DNA of 64,000 nt, taken from NCBI GenBank assembly GCA_035610365.1, contig CM069435.1, positions 64,973,389 through 65,037,388 of the forward strand, read 5' to 3'. Positions 23,600 through 34,728 of this stretch are shown here, one piece after another (the first letter of the stretch is position 1; each line of letters opens with the position of its first letter). The stretch is from Aquatica leii (lineage: Eukaryota > Arthropoda > Insecta > Coleoptera > Lampyridae). Below the pieces are notes generated by a model. It made no database searches. It saw only the letters and a list, made by a program, of their open reading frames with translations, and was not told the DNA's origin. The position numbers and the translations under genes are program-made.

Positions 23600-24070
23600 A
23601 CACAAAAATAAGCAAAGTTAAATTACACTAAATGCTTAAATTGACGACCCTTTAGTAATTGGTAATACCCAAGAGATTTATAAAATTTATTTCTCAGATT
23701 CTGAAAGGTTTGTGATGTTGTGAGCCTAACCTATTTTCGAATTTTATGCGTCAAATCTTCTGAATTATTGAGTAGATGAAGCAGCTTAGCCGGTCATTCC
23801 ATAGGTTTCTCGCTGATCCACCTTCTTCGTAGAATTTTATGGAAGTAGCGTCACAAGTTTATTACTTAATAAAGCGAAGCATCATCCCGTTGCAATCAAA
23901 TCAGATTATTTGGTGGGCCAGGATTGCCTGCATTAGGAAATAATACAGCCAATGCAAGCATTAACTTTACCTGTAAAAATCATAAGTTATTGGCAAAAAA
24001 TAATGAACCTAGAATTCTGTCTCGAATGATTCCTATCTTTGAATCGTAACAACCTTTGCACGTTGGTTTG
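23600..24070 (-). pseudogene. mariner-like transposase M1, C-terminal half
   Basis: Minus-strand fragments in shifting frames follow the mariner DDE order: GIIRDRILGSLFFANNL (about 24020), NLI-stop-LQRDDAS (about 23900), RRRWISEKPME (about 23830), LTHKIRK and finally QNLRNKFYKSLGYYQLLKG and RQFKHLV before a stop (about 23640). The family norm for the second catalytic site is WFQQDGA; here the Gln/Gly positions are altered. The N-terminal HTH and first Asp are absent. Confidence 0.65.
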
Positions 24071-24205
24071 TTCCAATATTTGTTTTTTTTAATGAGTAAA
24101 TAAATATCACGTAGTCTGAAGCGAACGAATATGGATCCAAGTTACCTCAATGTTACGGTTTTATTAAGATGGAAAACTAACTATTTTGTTTTGACATGGA
24201 CATGG

Positions 24206-24397
24206 CTCTAGACCGCAAGGTAAACGGCGAGAAAAGCATCTTTGGTATGCACGGTCTTATAAGAAAGTGAAGGTTTGTTTTCAATAGATGTGATGTTTAT
24301 GTAGCGACCGCGACTGTCGCTCAACCGCGCTCGTTAATACAGCATTGGTATGTTCGTACCCTTAAATTTGAAATCATACCGGTTTTGTACAAAATAG
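24206..24397. repeat. Direct repeat unit, copy 2
   Basis: Second copy of the 23342-23528 unit, sharing GTAGCGACCGCGACTGTCGC and the CCCTTAAATTT tract. Mariner remnant M1 sits between the two copies. Confidence 0.6.
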
Positions 24398-24409
24398 CAC
24401 CACTAGTAC

Positions 24410-25130
24410 CGTAATACTCGTCTTGTCTGAATGCTTTTTTGATTTTTTTTTGCGTAACTTGATAAAGATTTCAACCGCACAGTTACATGTAACCAACTAT
24501 ACTAGTAGTTTATTTTAAAAAAAACAGTAAAACATTAATTTTTTAAATAGTTTTATAAATTGACAAATATGTATGTAAATATTTTTTCCAAATACAATTT
24601 TTACAATTACATTTGTACTATACTTTTATACAGTTTCATTTAAGTTTGATTGTTTTAACATTCAATGCTTTTATAGATATAATAATGTACCATTTAAAAT
24701 AGACAAAAATTATTTTGAAAAAACATTAATTTTTCTGTAGTACTTTTAGTTTAGATACGTTAGATAGGACATACACTTGTGATTAACCATATCGATGAGA
24801 TATATTTATGCACGTAGCTATATATTTTTAAAATAAGAATCTATAGAAGTCTTTAAAAACTTTAAACACTTAATAATTATTTTCAGTCAATTCTTTGTTC
24901 TATTACTGTATAATTTTCTCTGAAAAGAAATTGTATTAGTTGACGTTTTTGAATAAAAAGTAAACTGAAAAATGTACCTGTGCATTATTATAATTCGATA
25001 TTTTAAATATGCTCTTTATTTGACAAATAAAGTCCTTATTAACGACAATTGTGGTTTACATCATCTGACAATTATGAACACACAAACAGTCTTTTGGAAT
25101 TTATCGATCATTAAGATCTTTTTCCGAACA
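24410..25130. other. No gene recognised
   Basis: AT-rich sequence separating the second direct repeat from M2. No motif-bearing frame. Confidence 0.45.
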
Positions 25131-25140
25131 ATACAATAAA

Positions 25141-25460
25141 GAAACAACACAAAAATAAGCAAATTTAATTTACATTCAATGCTTAAATTAAACACAGTAT
25201 AGTGATTGATAATACCCAAAAGATTTATAAAATTTATTTCTCACATTTTGAAAGGGTTGTGGTATTATTAACCTAATCTATTTTTGCATTTATGCTTTAA
25301 ATCTTCTTTGTCGAAATTTATCTAAGTAGTGCCATCCTGTTGCAACCAAATTATATTTGGTGCGTCAGGATTACCTGCGTTAGAAAACAATATAGCCAAT
25401 GCAAGTTGTTAACAAAAAAGAATGATCCTAGTATTATATCTGCAATGATTTCTGTCTATA
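25141..25460 (-). pseudogene. mariner-like transposase M2, internally deleted relative of M1
   Basis: It shares the 3' flank of M1 (AACAACACAAAAATAAGCAA, 25144) and its C-terminal coding. The minus strand reads ALAILFSNAGNPDAP, then NIIWLQQDGTT and a stop, then EDLKHK. The stretch between the second catalytic site and EDLKH, including the third acidic residue, has been deleted relative to M1. The shared unusual flank shows the two are copies of one family. Confidence 0.6.
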
Positions 25461-25469
25461 CATTTAGTG

Positions 25470-27180
25470 AGAGAAAGTTGTCTATAAATCTTCTACCGCT
25501 ATTGGAAAGGAAAAATTCCATTATTTGCTCACAATTCTTACTTTATATGAGTGATATCTTTGAATTTTCAAAAGTACTAGAACGGAAGTATAGTTTATGT
25601 CGTAATTCAGAGCAATGGTTCTCTAGTTGAATGTAGATTGTTTTGAAATTCTAGTAGCGCATCAAAATATATATATTTATTTAAGGTTAGCAAAAGTCCA
25701 ATTTTCGGAAAATTTTTTATACTGCCATGTTTCCAAAATTTGGTTTCAACCTTTTACTAGTTGTTGATTGACGTATCCAAGCTTTTTTCTCTAATTCTCT
25801 CAATTCTTTGTTGCTTGTAAGTATTAAATATTTTTCAAAATTCAACACAGTTAATATCCTCTTGTCTAACATGTAGAAATTGTGTACTTTTGACACTCAT
25901 AACTATTATCATTATGCTTCTTATTAAATTAAATTAGTTTAATTTAATTTTGTATTTAATTCATTTTGTTAATTTAATACATATTTAAAATTTAAGTCAC
26001 TTCGTAATATTGTAAATATATAATACTACTAAAATTACTAATAAAAAACAAAGTTTGTTATTTAAAAAAAATATCAGTGACGTCAGAACTCTAAAAACAA
26101 ATGACATCATAAACTGAAAATGTTCTCTATCGTTAAAATAGCTATACTTTATCGAGATTTAGCTATACTCCTTTTAGAGTATTAGAATCAGTGAAGTTAA
26201 CGAATTTATCTGTTGTTTTATTTTTACACTGTATATAAACATCGGAAAACGGTAAACGCGAGCTCTGCGCCTTGAAGCGTTTAAAGCTTGTTACCTGCAC
26301 TAGGTTCAAGTACAATCAATTACTTGTAACTCAATCTACAGTAAAGAAAAGCAACGGCAGCTCTGATATCGGAGAGTGGCGTGGAAAAAACAACTAATAG
26401 AATTCAGTCTATCCATGATGTGTCGATGTAAAGACAACAAATATCTTCCCCATTAACATCATGTGTCTGATTAAGTGGGTGCTAAAGACGTTTACAACTC
26501 AACAATGCTTTCCATTTACTGGAGCTATTTCACAACCAAGAATATTAAAAATTTGACTTTAGTAGGTAATAATAAGCGATTGAATTTAGTAAGTAGTAGT
26601 AAATGAATCCTCTCATTTAGTAGATAATCGCACATACTCAAATTTAGTAAGTAGTGATAAATGCTGGAAATGACAAAAAAAATTAAACCAAACTCTAAAA
26701 CATCATTTTGCGTTATACTACAACAATTCTTTCTACAAGCATCAATTAAATGTTTATTTGTTTTATGTCATGAAATAAGTGGATTCTCTACGATTATTTT
26801 TAGAAACTTTGCTAAATATTTAAATTTACACAAGCTAGCCTTGCAACTTCCTTGTAAAATGCCACCGCGTATATGTAACATAAAAAAAAGAGAGGAAACA
26901 ATCTAACACTACAACTGAATAAGCAAAATATACTCTGTGACATTGTAAATTGTAACACTCAGAAGGGGTAGAAATTTTGTGACCAAACTTGGCGAGGAGG
27001 TTTAGCTACTGCGAGGTAATAAATGATTAAAATTTTGAAGAAAAAAAACAAAGATGAACACAATTTTATTCTATAATGCGTTGGCCTTCTCCTATTGGCT
27101 TTACACTCCTTCACCCTTTGTGGCATCAATTCTAGTAGGTGGTCAATTTCTCTTTGAGTTATTGTATTGAATAGGAATAA
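25470..27180. other. No gene recognised; weak short repeats
   Basis: A motif like ATTTAGTAAGTAGT recurs imperfectly four times between 26555 and 26660. An 82-codon frame at 26661 shows no family signature. Nothing else is supported. Confidence 0.4.
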
Positions 27181-27189
27181 TGTCCTACG

Positions 27190-27585
27190 CCAAATTTAAG
27201 CATTGGCCCAATTTAAAAAAAGTAGAAAACCAAGTAAAAATATTGGGTTTAGACAACAATTTTCTTATACTGTCCGTGGTACCTTTGACATAAAGTAGAT
27301 AAGCGATAGACAATTGGTTGAAACATATATTTCTCTGTTACTCTTAGTTTTGTATACAAAAACTTTGTAATAGATTGTTTAACACTGTTTTTATTGTAAT
27401 TTTTTGCGACTAACATCTTGGTTAGATGATTGAACTCATTTAAAGATTTCGACAAAATAGCTATTTGCGTAGAGGTCAATAAGCGTGAAGATTGTAACCT
27501 GCGTTGGAATTTAGCAGTGAATCTTTTATGTAAGACCCCGTAATTAGATTCATCTGGCTGAATTTTCTGTTTTGTGTTTTTTTTT
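27190..27585 (-). pseudogene. PLE fragment between reverse transcriptase and GIY-YIG domains
   Basis: The minus strand reads LTSTQIAILSKSLNEFNHLT, VAKNYNKNSVKQSITKFLY and, one frame over, VKGTTDSIRKLLSK and TWFSTFF. This is the connector of PLE proteins (basic helical region, then the yvkG.t..i...l.k...). DNA around 27250-27350 is clearly related to the PLE remnant at 29.28-29.35 kb. Neither catalytic domain remains. Confidence 0.65.
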
Positions 27586-27589
27586 TTTT

Positions 27590-29125
27590 TGATTGATTAG
27601 TTCGATGTTAGCATCGAAAACGTTTTACTCGTTATTTTTTTTACGTTTGATTTAAGTTTATTTGTATTGCATAGTTATTTTACAATTATTATTGGTATTT
27701 TTTTTAATGCATAAAGTTCCGTGGTTTTGATTTTGATTTAGTTTTTGTACTTCTGGTTATCTCATTAGAAAAACAACTCTATATAATTTACGACTTCCTT
27801 TTGGAATGTAATCTGATCAATTTTTCTTGGTATCTATACTTTTGTTTATGTTGAGTTCTTTTACGAGCGCGATTGCGAACCACCTGACAATTTAGCGAAG
27901 TAAGCGTTTTCTGTGAGAACATTTTCTTTCTTTCGAAGGCCTACGTGACAAGACGCACTTGGCCATTATATTTTTCATCTTTGTTAATTTACTTGGTTTA
28001 GTGTTCCATTTTTTACCAAGATTTTACGGCGCAAGTTTGTGAATTAAGTGGGATTACGAGGTGATATAAGGAGTAAAATTTTGTTTTTGGGGGATCGATC
28101 GATCGATCTGATTGTCGCAATTAAGAATACCGGGTACCGGAATGTAGTCAAGTGTTCGGGGTGTTTTTACCCTACCGTTAGGCAATACCGCGGAAGTTAA
28201 ACAAATGGTGCCGTGAAAATTGAGTGGTGTGATGGGAAATAATAGTAATTTTCCAAATTTGTAATTTTACGGTTTAAGGAACTTCATGGTATCCATAATA
28301 AAACTCACGTTCGAGTTGGATTTATTTTCGATGTTTTGTGTGAAAAATCCTGTCTTCGCTTTTGTGCGGATTTCAATTAAATAGTGAAATAAATCTTCCG
28401 ACGGAATTCTATTGTTTGGGGGTCCCACCGAGTTTGTATTCGACTACTGTACACCTAGACCGACCCGGGTTCAATCTAAATTCGTAGCTTCTGGAACCGC
28501 TGTGGCCGACAGTTCATCTGGAGTATACAATTGAGTAAAGGTATTTATCGAATTTGTTATTACCGTGAAGTGAACCGCGATTGATATGATTTAAAAGCTT
28601 TGATTTGAGCCGATTGAATTACGGCTAACGTTAAATATTTCAAGAAACACTTGAAGGTGTTTGCGTGAAGTTTGCTTTAATTAATTAATTTTGTTTTGTG
28701 TATGTAAAAGTAAGCCTTATTCATGCATGAAAGATAATGTAACATATACTTTGTTTGAACGTTTAGTTCGAAGCAAACTTTCGGACGTATATTCTATGAC
28801 TTTTGTATTTTATTATTTTTGTTTGTTGTTTACGGATTAAGTATGCGGACAAGGCCTTGAATTTTATTATTGTTGTGTATTATTGAAAAATAAGTTAACG
28901 CTTTATTTTCTTTTATATATATTTGAATTTTTATATTCCGTTTGTGAATTTGTATTTCATTTATTATTTTTATTCAAATTTGTTGGATATTCATTATTTT
29001 TTTTTATTTTTTTTTTTAATATTCAGTCAATAAATGTTAAATTGTCAAACTGTAAAGAGCTTTTATTCATTCAGCTGCCGCGTACGAAAATTTTTAAGAA
29101 CATTTCAGAATTTAGCCAGTTACAA
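27590..29125. other. Possible LTR-retroelement leader; otherwise unassigned
   Basis: AATGGTGCCGTGAAAATTG near 28204 resembles the TGGTGCCGTGA primer-binding sites of BEL/Pao elements. A (GATC)n run lies at 28096-28112. The stretch 28100-28560 is less AT-rich. At 29130 there is CTCAAGGTAAGTTT, a strong donor. No gag frame follows, so this is only a suggestion of a 5' LTR and leader. Confidence 0.2.
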
Positions 29126-29126
29126 C

Positions 29127-29500
29127 TCAAGGTAAGTTTATTATTATTAGTATGTATGCAGGACCATAAGAGTAAAGAATTCTATAAACGCCGTCAGATT
29201 GAAAATAAATAAACTCCTTTAACAAATGTCGACCCAATGTAGGAAGAGTAGAAAACCGAGTAACACTGTTGTATTTAAACAATTTTTTTCTGATACGTTC
29301 TGTGGTACCTTTGACATAGAGTAGATAAACGATACACATTGGTTGATACATAGATTCCGCTGTTACTCTTGGTTTTGCAGAAGTAAACTTTTGCGACTAA
29401 CCCTCTTCATTTCCATTAACTAAAACTTTCAAAAATGATAAAAAGGAATTCCTTTCTAATTTAATAGTAAAACGAATGTTTTGATGAATTATGTTTAAAT
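29127..29500 (-). pseudogene. PLE fragment (end of RT to start of GIY-YIG)
   Basis: Minus-strand frames read HQNIRFTIKLERNSFLSFLK followed by VLVNGNEEG (the PLE RT segment ...pfLDvl.., with Asp replaced by Lys). Then come LYVKGTTERIRKKLFKYN and TRFSTLPTLGRHLLKE, and then SDGVYRILYSYGPAYI, the GVYkIpC.CGk.YIG opening with both Cys changed to Tyr. The domain breaks off there. It belongs with the fragment 1.9 kb to the left, in the same orientation. Confidence 0.75.
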
Positions 29501-29639
29501 AACATAGAAATTCGTTGAGCGTAGTTTGTTCTAAACTCTAAAGGTGTCCACTGCAACGTGTGGTAATAGCTCAGCTTGTGTAATAACGACAACACCGGAA
29601 TTATCTAGAATGGAAAGTTGTATTATAAAGTAAGATAAT

Positions 29640-30560
29640 GTTTACAATACTGTTACAGATAATTCTGTTTCTGATCTGACTTATAAATCTTTATTAAATT
29701 TAACCAATGGTGACAAGGAAAGTGAGTCCGGAAATGAAATACCTAATCAAATTGCACTAAATCAACATACTGGTTTTAAAAAAGTTGTTGCCTATGACAC
29801 TGTTTTGATATTTGGGATGGAAGCTAGATTAAACAAATACAAATATTACAAGTACATTACAAACCACAACTAAATGCTGCCAATATTCAAAACATGTCAA
29901 AGTCAGATATGTCGTGTCTATTTTTTCTAACAGAAAATGTACAAATGATCTTAGAACCAATTAATGAAAACAAGTTCTGTCTTTTCTGCACCGGCATTCG
30001 GTTAAAGATGTGATATCGGTTACCACAGATTTGAATCAAATTTGCATAATTTGTCCTTTTCTACTGGTGAGAATTATTACGTAAACAGATGGAAGTGAAT
30101 ACAAGTACTAATTGATATGCTGCACACTAAGTTAAATAATGTATTTGTACTTGAGTACAAACTGTATATGGATGAGTCGATGTTTGCCTGGTACGATCAT
30201 AAATCATAAAACAAACAGTATGCCCGCAATCAGAAAAATAATACAAAAACCCAAAGGAGCTGGTTGTGAATGTAAAACCTTAAGCCAAGTCCAAAGTAGC
30301 ATTATGTTACGTATAACAAACAAAAAGACGTCATTGCAAACAAGATATATCAGCAGGAGTTTAGCGCTGGGACTGCAACGACGTTGCATCTTTGTGAACC
30401 CTAGTTTGGAGTTTGGAAACATTAGGAAAAATTGTAAACGATTCTTGCTTTGTATCGGTAAAAACAAAATCATAAAAGAGACCTATATTTTGTTGGTATA
30501 GTAAAAACTTGCTACAAAGCTACCGATGACAAAGGAAAGAAATATACACGTTAGCGCGAT
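29640..30560 (+). pseudogene. piggyBac-like (PGBD4 type) transposase
   Basis: Conserved pieces occur in order across three frames: LIDMLHTKLNNVFVLEYKLY (30105), MDESMFAWY (30170, the first catalytic Asp block), MPAIRKIIQKPKGAGCECK (30220-30276), IMLRI (30301), KDVIANKIYQQEFSAGTATT and LHLCEP (30326-30405), GKIVNDSCFVSVKT (30427) and DLYFVGIVKTCYK (30480-30520). PGBD4-like proteins show the same order: DESM..w.g, KPKG.g.E.K, aGTs..LrLcepw, D.aFaSv. The second Asp position (normally ADSAFAS) reads NDSCFVS. The Cys-rich C-terminal finger and both ends (TTAA sites) were not found. Confidence 0.8.
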
Positions 30561-30567
30561 CTACGTC

Positions 30568-30664
30568 CCAGGCAGCATATTACGTTCTATTGACGTCAAA
30601 ATTACATACTAGACGTCATTAAGACGTGTCAATGTCGTCATGTGACGTCAGTGTGCCGCCTAGG
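30568..30664. repeat. 97-bp MITE-like unit rich in TGACGTCA
   Basis: It begins CCAGGCAGCA and ends TGCCGCCTAGG, imperfect inverted ends. Inside are two perfect TGACGTCA octamers (30591-30598, 30643-30650), a GACGTC core at 30612 and two half-sites. TGACGTCA is the CREB/ATF consensus, but the regular spacing and inverted ends suggest a short repeat element. Confidence 0.4.
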
Positions 30665-30669
30665 CTACC

Positions 30670-33600
30670 TTCATATTTGGAATGCAGTACAGTACGGCAT
30701 AATAAACATACAATTTGAGCACTGTATATTCTATACAGCAGAATATGCCATATGTTTTATTTAGCAAAATTGTTTATTTTTGGTTATCGTAATTACCATG
30801 ATTCACGCCATGTGCACGTTTTGAAAAAAAATTAGATTTATTAGAAATTTTAACTGGTAATATGCATAAGTTAAGTTGTTTCAAAGAATGTTCAACATTT
30901 AAATAAAGTGTAAAGCTGGTATAACTCAAGAATAATGCAAGATAGACATATAGAACTGTTAAAAATTAGTACAGTGAAGATTTTGTAGAATTAAGAAACG
31001 ACAAAACAATATGGTACTTATTCTATTTAAAAAACGAACAGAATGGTTGTTCCAAAACAACTAGAAGTGAAAACACTGATTTTTATTAAGATTTAATTTG
31101 ATTTTGTGTAGAATAAAATGGAAAGTAAATTATTATGTAAATTAATTTAAAAAAAAGTAATAGTAGTTCATACTATTACTTCGTGTCATTATGACTCGAA
31201 CGAACACAAGTGACCCAAGACAAATGCTTTGTTTAAAAATTATATCTGTTGAAGCTTATAGAATTACTGTGTAAGATTGTTTGTAAAATTAATTAAATCA
31301 GACTAATTGTCTAAAATTTCGTATTTTTGTTTGATTATTATAAATAATATAATGTAAATATATCCTCGACGTTTTTATAATTCTGTTACCGTTTAAAGAC
31401 TACTCTTCTAGAATACCCAATATATCAATATGACAGTTAAAAAAAAATCAACACAAGAAATTCTTAAGATAGGTTACTGATTTGTTGAAAAATTCCTAAA
31501 TCAAATTAAAACATCAAAAAAAAACAAAACGAAAATAGCACAGATGAAAGACCTCTAATCTAGATAAGGCCGGTATAAATAGCTATTTATTCTACAAAAC
31601 TGTTATTCTTATTTACTGTGATAGTAAGTGTATCTTAACCGCTTACTCATTAATATTTATTTGTTTACTTCTCATTGTTAATTGTTCTGGTCAGTTTGGA
31701 TGGGACTAATTATAACAATTTCTATATCTCTTGGCCGTTTCTAAAAATAAATTTAGATGTATTTTTATCCTTTTATCATTGTTTCTTTTTTACTGTCGAT
31801 AATGTTCTTGTCGAAACGTTTCTTGTTTCGGTAAAGACCTTAGTAAAATTTTATATTTTTGTTTTGGTTAGTGGCTGCATCAATAAATATCTATCGATTG
31901 CAGACACTCCCAAAAATAACATCACCTAATTTATAGTTTATTTTTATTTGTAATGTAATTATCGTGTACGAGGTTTATATAAAAAAGTAATATATGTATT
32001 AAATATTATTAATACTATGTACAGTTCTAAAAACGAATTGAAATAACGAGTATCTGAATATAAATATGTTATTATATGACTTTTACATTTTTTTCCAAAC
32101 ATTAATTAGAATGTTAATTTTTTATATTTCTCTTGCTATTTTAATTTTGATTGTTAGTTGTCTGTTATTGTCCACTTACCTTATTTACTATACTTGAATA
32201 CACGTGTCTACATCATGATTCTTGATTATTTTTAACAATTCCGCTTTCGTATTCCAATTGTGTTTGCATTTATTTTTACTGCGTAAACTATCTTAGTTCA
32301 ACAACTCTTAATCGTTCTACTATGTTTATTTGTATTTTATACAATTTTAGAATCATATACAGCTTTATAAGATTTGTACAGTTTTATCTTTGCTGTTAGA
32401 CGTATGTTTGATTTTCAATATTTGCTATTTATGTTAAAAAATGTTGTTAAACTTGTTATATTAAAACTTAAAATTTGGCTTACAACTTTGGAAAGAGTCT
32501 GCAAAATAAGCGAATTCTATCTTTCGGCAAATTTTTATTAGTCTTAACATTGCATTCTACGAAATTTTTGAGAAACATTTCGAATTTTATTTTTTGGATA
32601 GTTTGTATCTTTCTTGGCAGCTCTCGGTTGTTTTCAGTTAAGCTTTTGTAGCTTTGATCTGAATAACGGGATAAGAGTAACTTGAAAAACTAATAAAACA
32701 TTATTTAAAAGCCAGTAAAGAATGTGATAGAAAATACTTAAAACACAAAGTATATTTGTTCTTCTAAATTAATTAAATTAAACTATTTGTTAAAACTAAA
32801 CAACGTTCTTTGAGGGTACTATTTTTATAACATTCATTTTTGCAAATATTTTGATGTACTTGACAAAGTACTGTACCCCAGAATTTTCTATATATGCCTT
32901 GTAATTATATAAGTGATTCCCAAAACTTTGTAAACACTTTCTCGCCTGTCGTAAAATGTGCATATAAATGCTTAATTTGATACTTTAATCAACAACTAGA
33001 CTATAAATTTATAAAACGGTATTTTTATTTTTCTTCCATGTGGATTTGGGTAGAAAGTTGCAGCATTATCATTTCGAATCCCATTTGTATACCAACTAAA
33101 ACTGTCTATATGCAAATGATAACATTTTAATTACAGTAAGCTTGATATAGTCTAAATATTTTTATCAAATTTACATCTCGTTTTATAAAAGTATTTGTAA
33201 ATGATCTTAAGACTAAAAGTTAATTAACATTATTTATAACTTCTGATTATTTTGTTAAATTTTAATGAATTGTTTACTAGTTTTTGTTTAGTGTTAAGGG
33301 AGAGTTGGTAGGTGTAAAAGTGAGGTTAGATTGGTTTCAATTTTTCAATTTATTATTTTAAGAAAGTACTTGTTTAAATGAAATAATTGTTTTGAAATGA
33401 AACAAAATCAACATACGAAGTGAGGTAACATTAATATAAAAGTGCTTTTCGCACAGCTACATTTCGCATGCAAGTAAGATTATTTTTAATCTGTATTAAT
33501 TCACAATTCTCTCACTAAATGATGTTAATATTAATGTCTCATCAAAAGTATGATCAATTAGATTGATTCGACTGCATTTGTTTTGAATTATATCGAATAG

Positions 33601-34430
33601 TAACAAATATTAATAGGTTTTAAGAAATAACTTTTTTTTTTAATAACATGTATTAAAAAGAGAACGCGGGATTTTATGAAGTTCAGACGTTTTGAAACAG
33701 ATGGCGTTTTTTAAGAAGATAATTTTGACTGATATGTTTTAAAGATATGATGTGTAATACTAGCGTTTCCAGTTGTAGTAGAATCCGACAAAAAATGAAA
33801 CAAATTTTAATTTTGTTTGTGAAATTCTTAGTAAAATTGTGGAATTTTTACAGTTTGTGTAGGGAAACGCGACAAAGTCAGTTGGCAACACTGTAAAATA
33901 TAGTGGCACTAATGGCACGGGGTAGAAATAATGTATACCTATAATTTTATAAAATTTTTGTAGCATACTTCAAAATTTATTACATTTTTATTACCATTTA
34001 ATCATCGCTACTGCAAATTTATTACTCGTACCGATGCTGAGTAATCGCTTTGTGGGCCAGCTTTGCTCTGCGCAGAACCAGTCATAACGTAACTTTGCTT
34101 ATCATATTGATGTATGACTAACTCAATAATGTATTAATTGTTTATTTCTAAAATCACTATTTAATTTTGTTTCGGAAATCGTCTTGAAAACAACATTTTC
34201 CTGCTTATTAAAATTAATTGAAGTTTCGGTACTAGTACTGTAAAGACTTTACAAGACGCAACTACTTTGTAACTATAGTTACCCACAAAACTGACATACT
34301 TGAGTTTTGTAGAATTTGCACTGGTTTCAATCTTATTTGTCGTTTTGATAAATTATTTAATTTTATGATTATGTTTAGTATACCTATTTAGTTACAACTG
34401 ATATGGTTGCCACGTAGTTTGCAAATTGAG
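30670..34430. other. No gene recognised
   Basis: Some 3.7 kb of very AT-rich DNA. Frames such as 31675-31929 (84 codons) and 33760-33966 show no domain. No tandem array, terminal repeat or RNA gene was seen. Confidence 0.5.
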
Positions 34431-34728
34431 TTATCAAAGAAATAATTTAGTAGCTTGAATTTCAAAAATTTGTTTAAAATTCTGATAAACGTTAGTTTGT
34501 GCGTTGTTAGTGTCGAGTTGTTTATACTTACTATTTACGCATTTCCTTTTGTCGTTAAAGAATTGATCTTTGTTGTTTTGTATATAATTAGATTCTACCC
34601 ACGTTTGTTGATGTGTACGGGTACCGCTTTTTATTATTGTTTCAAGCCTTTGGTACTTGATTGAAGTTTGCACTTTTTGTTTGTTTTTCTTTTTTAATAC
34701 AATTTGAAGCTAAAGTTATTTCCGTAGT

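Noticed and set aside
28096..28112. (GATC)n run
   Set aside because: Short simple repeat of four units with no further structure.
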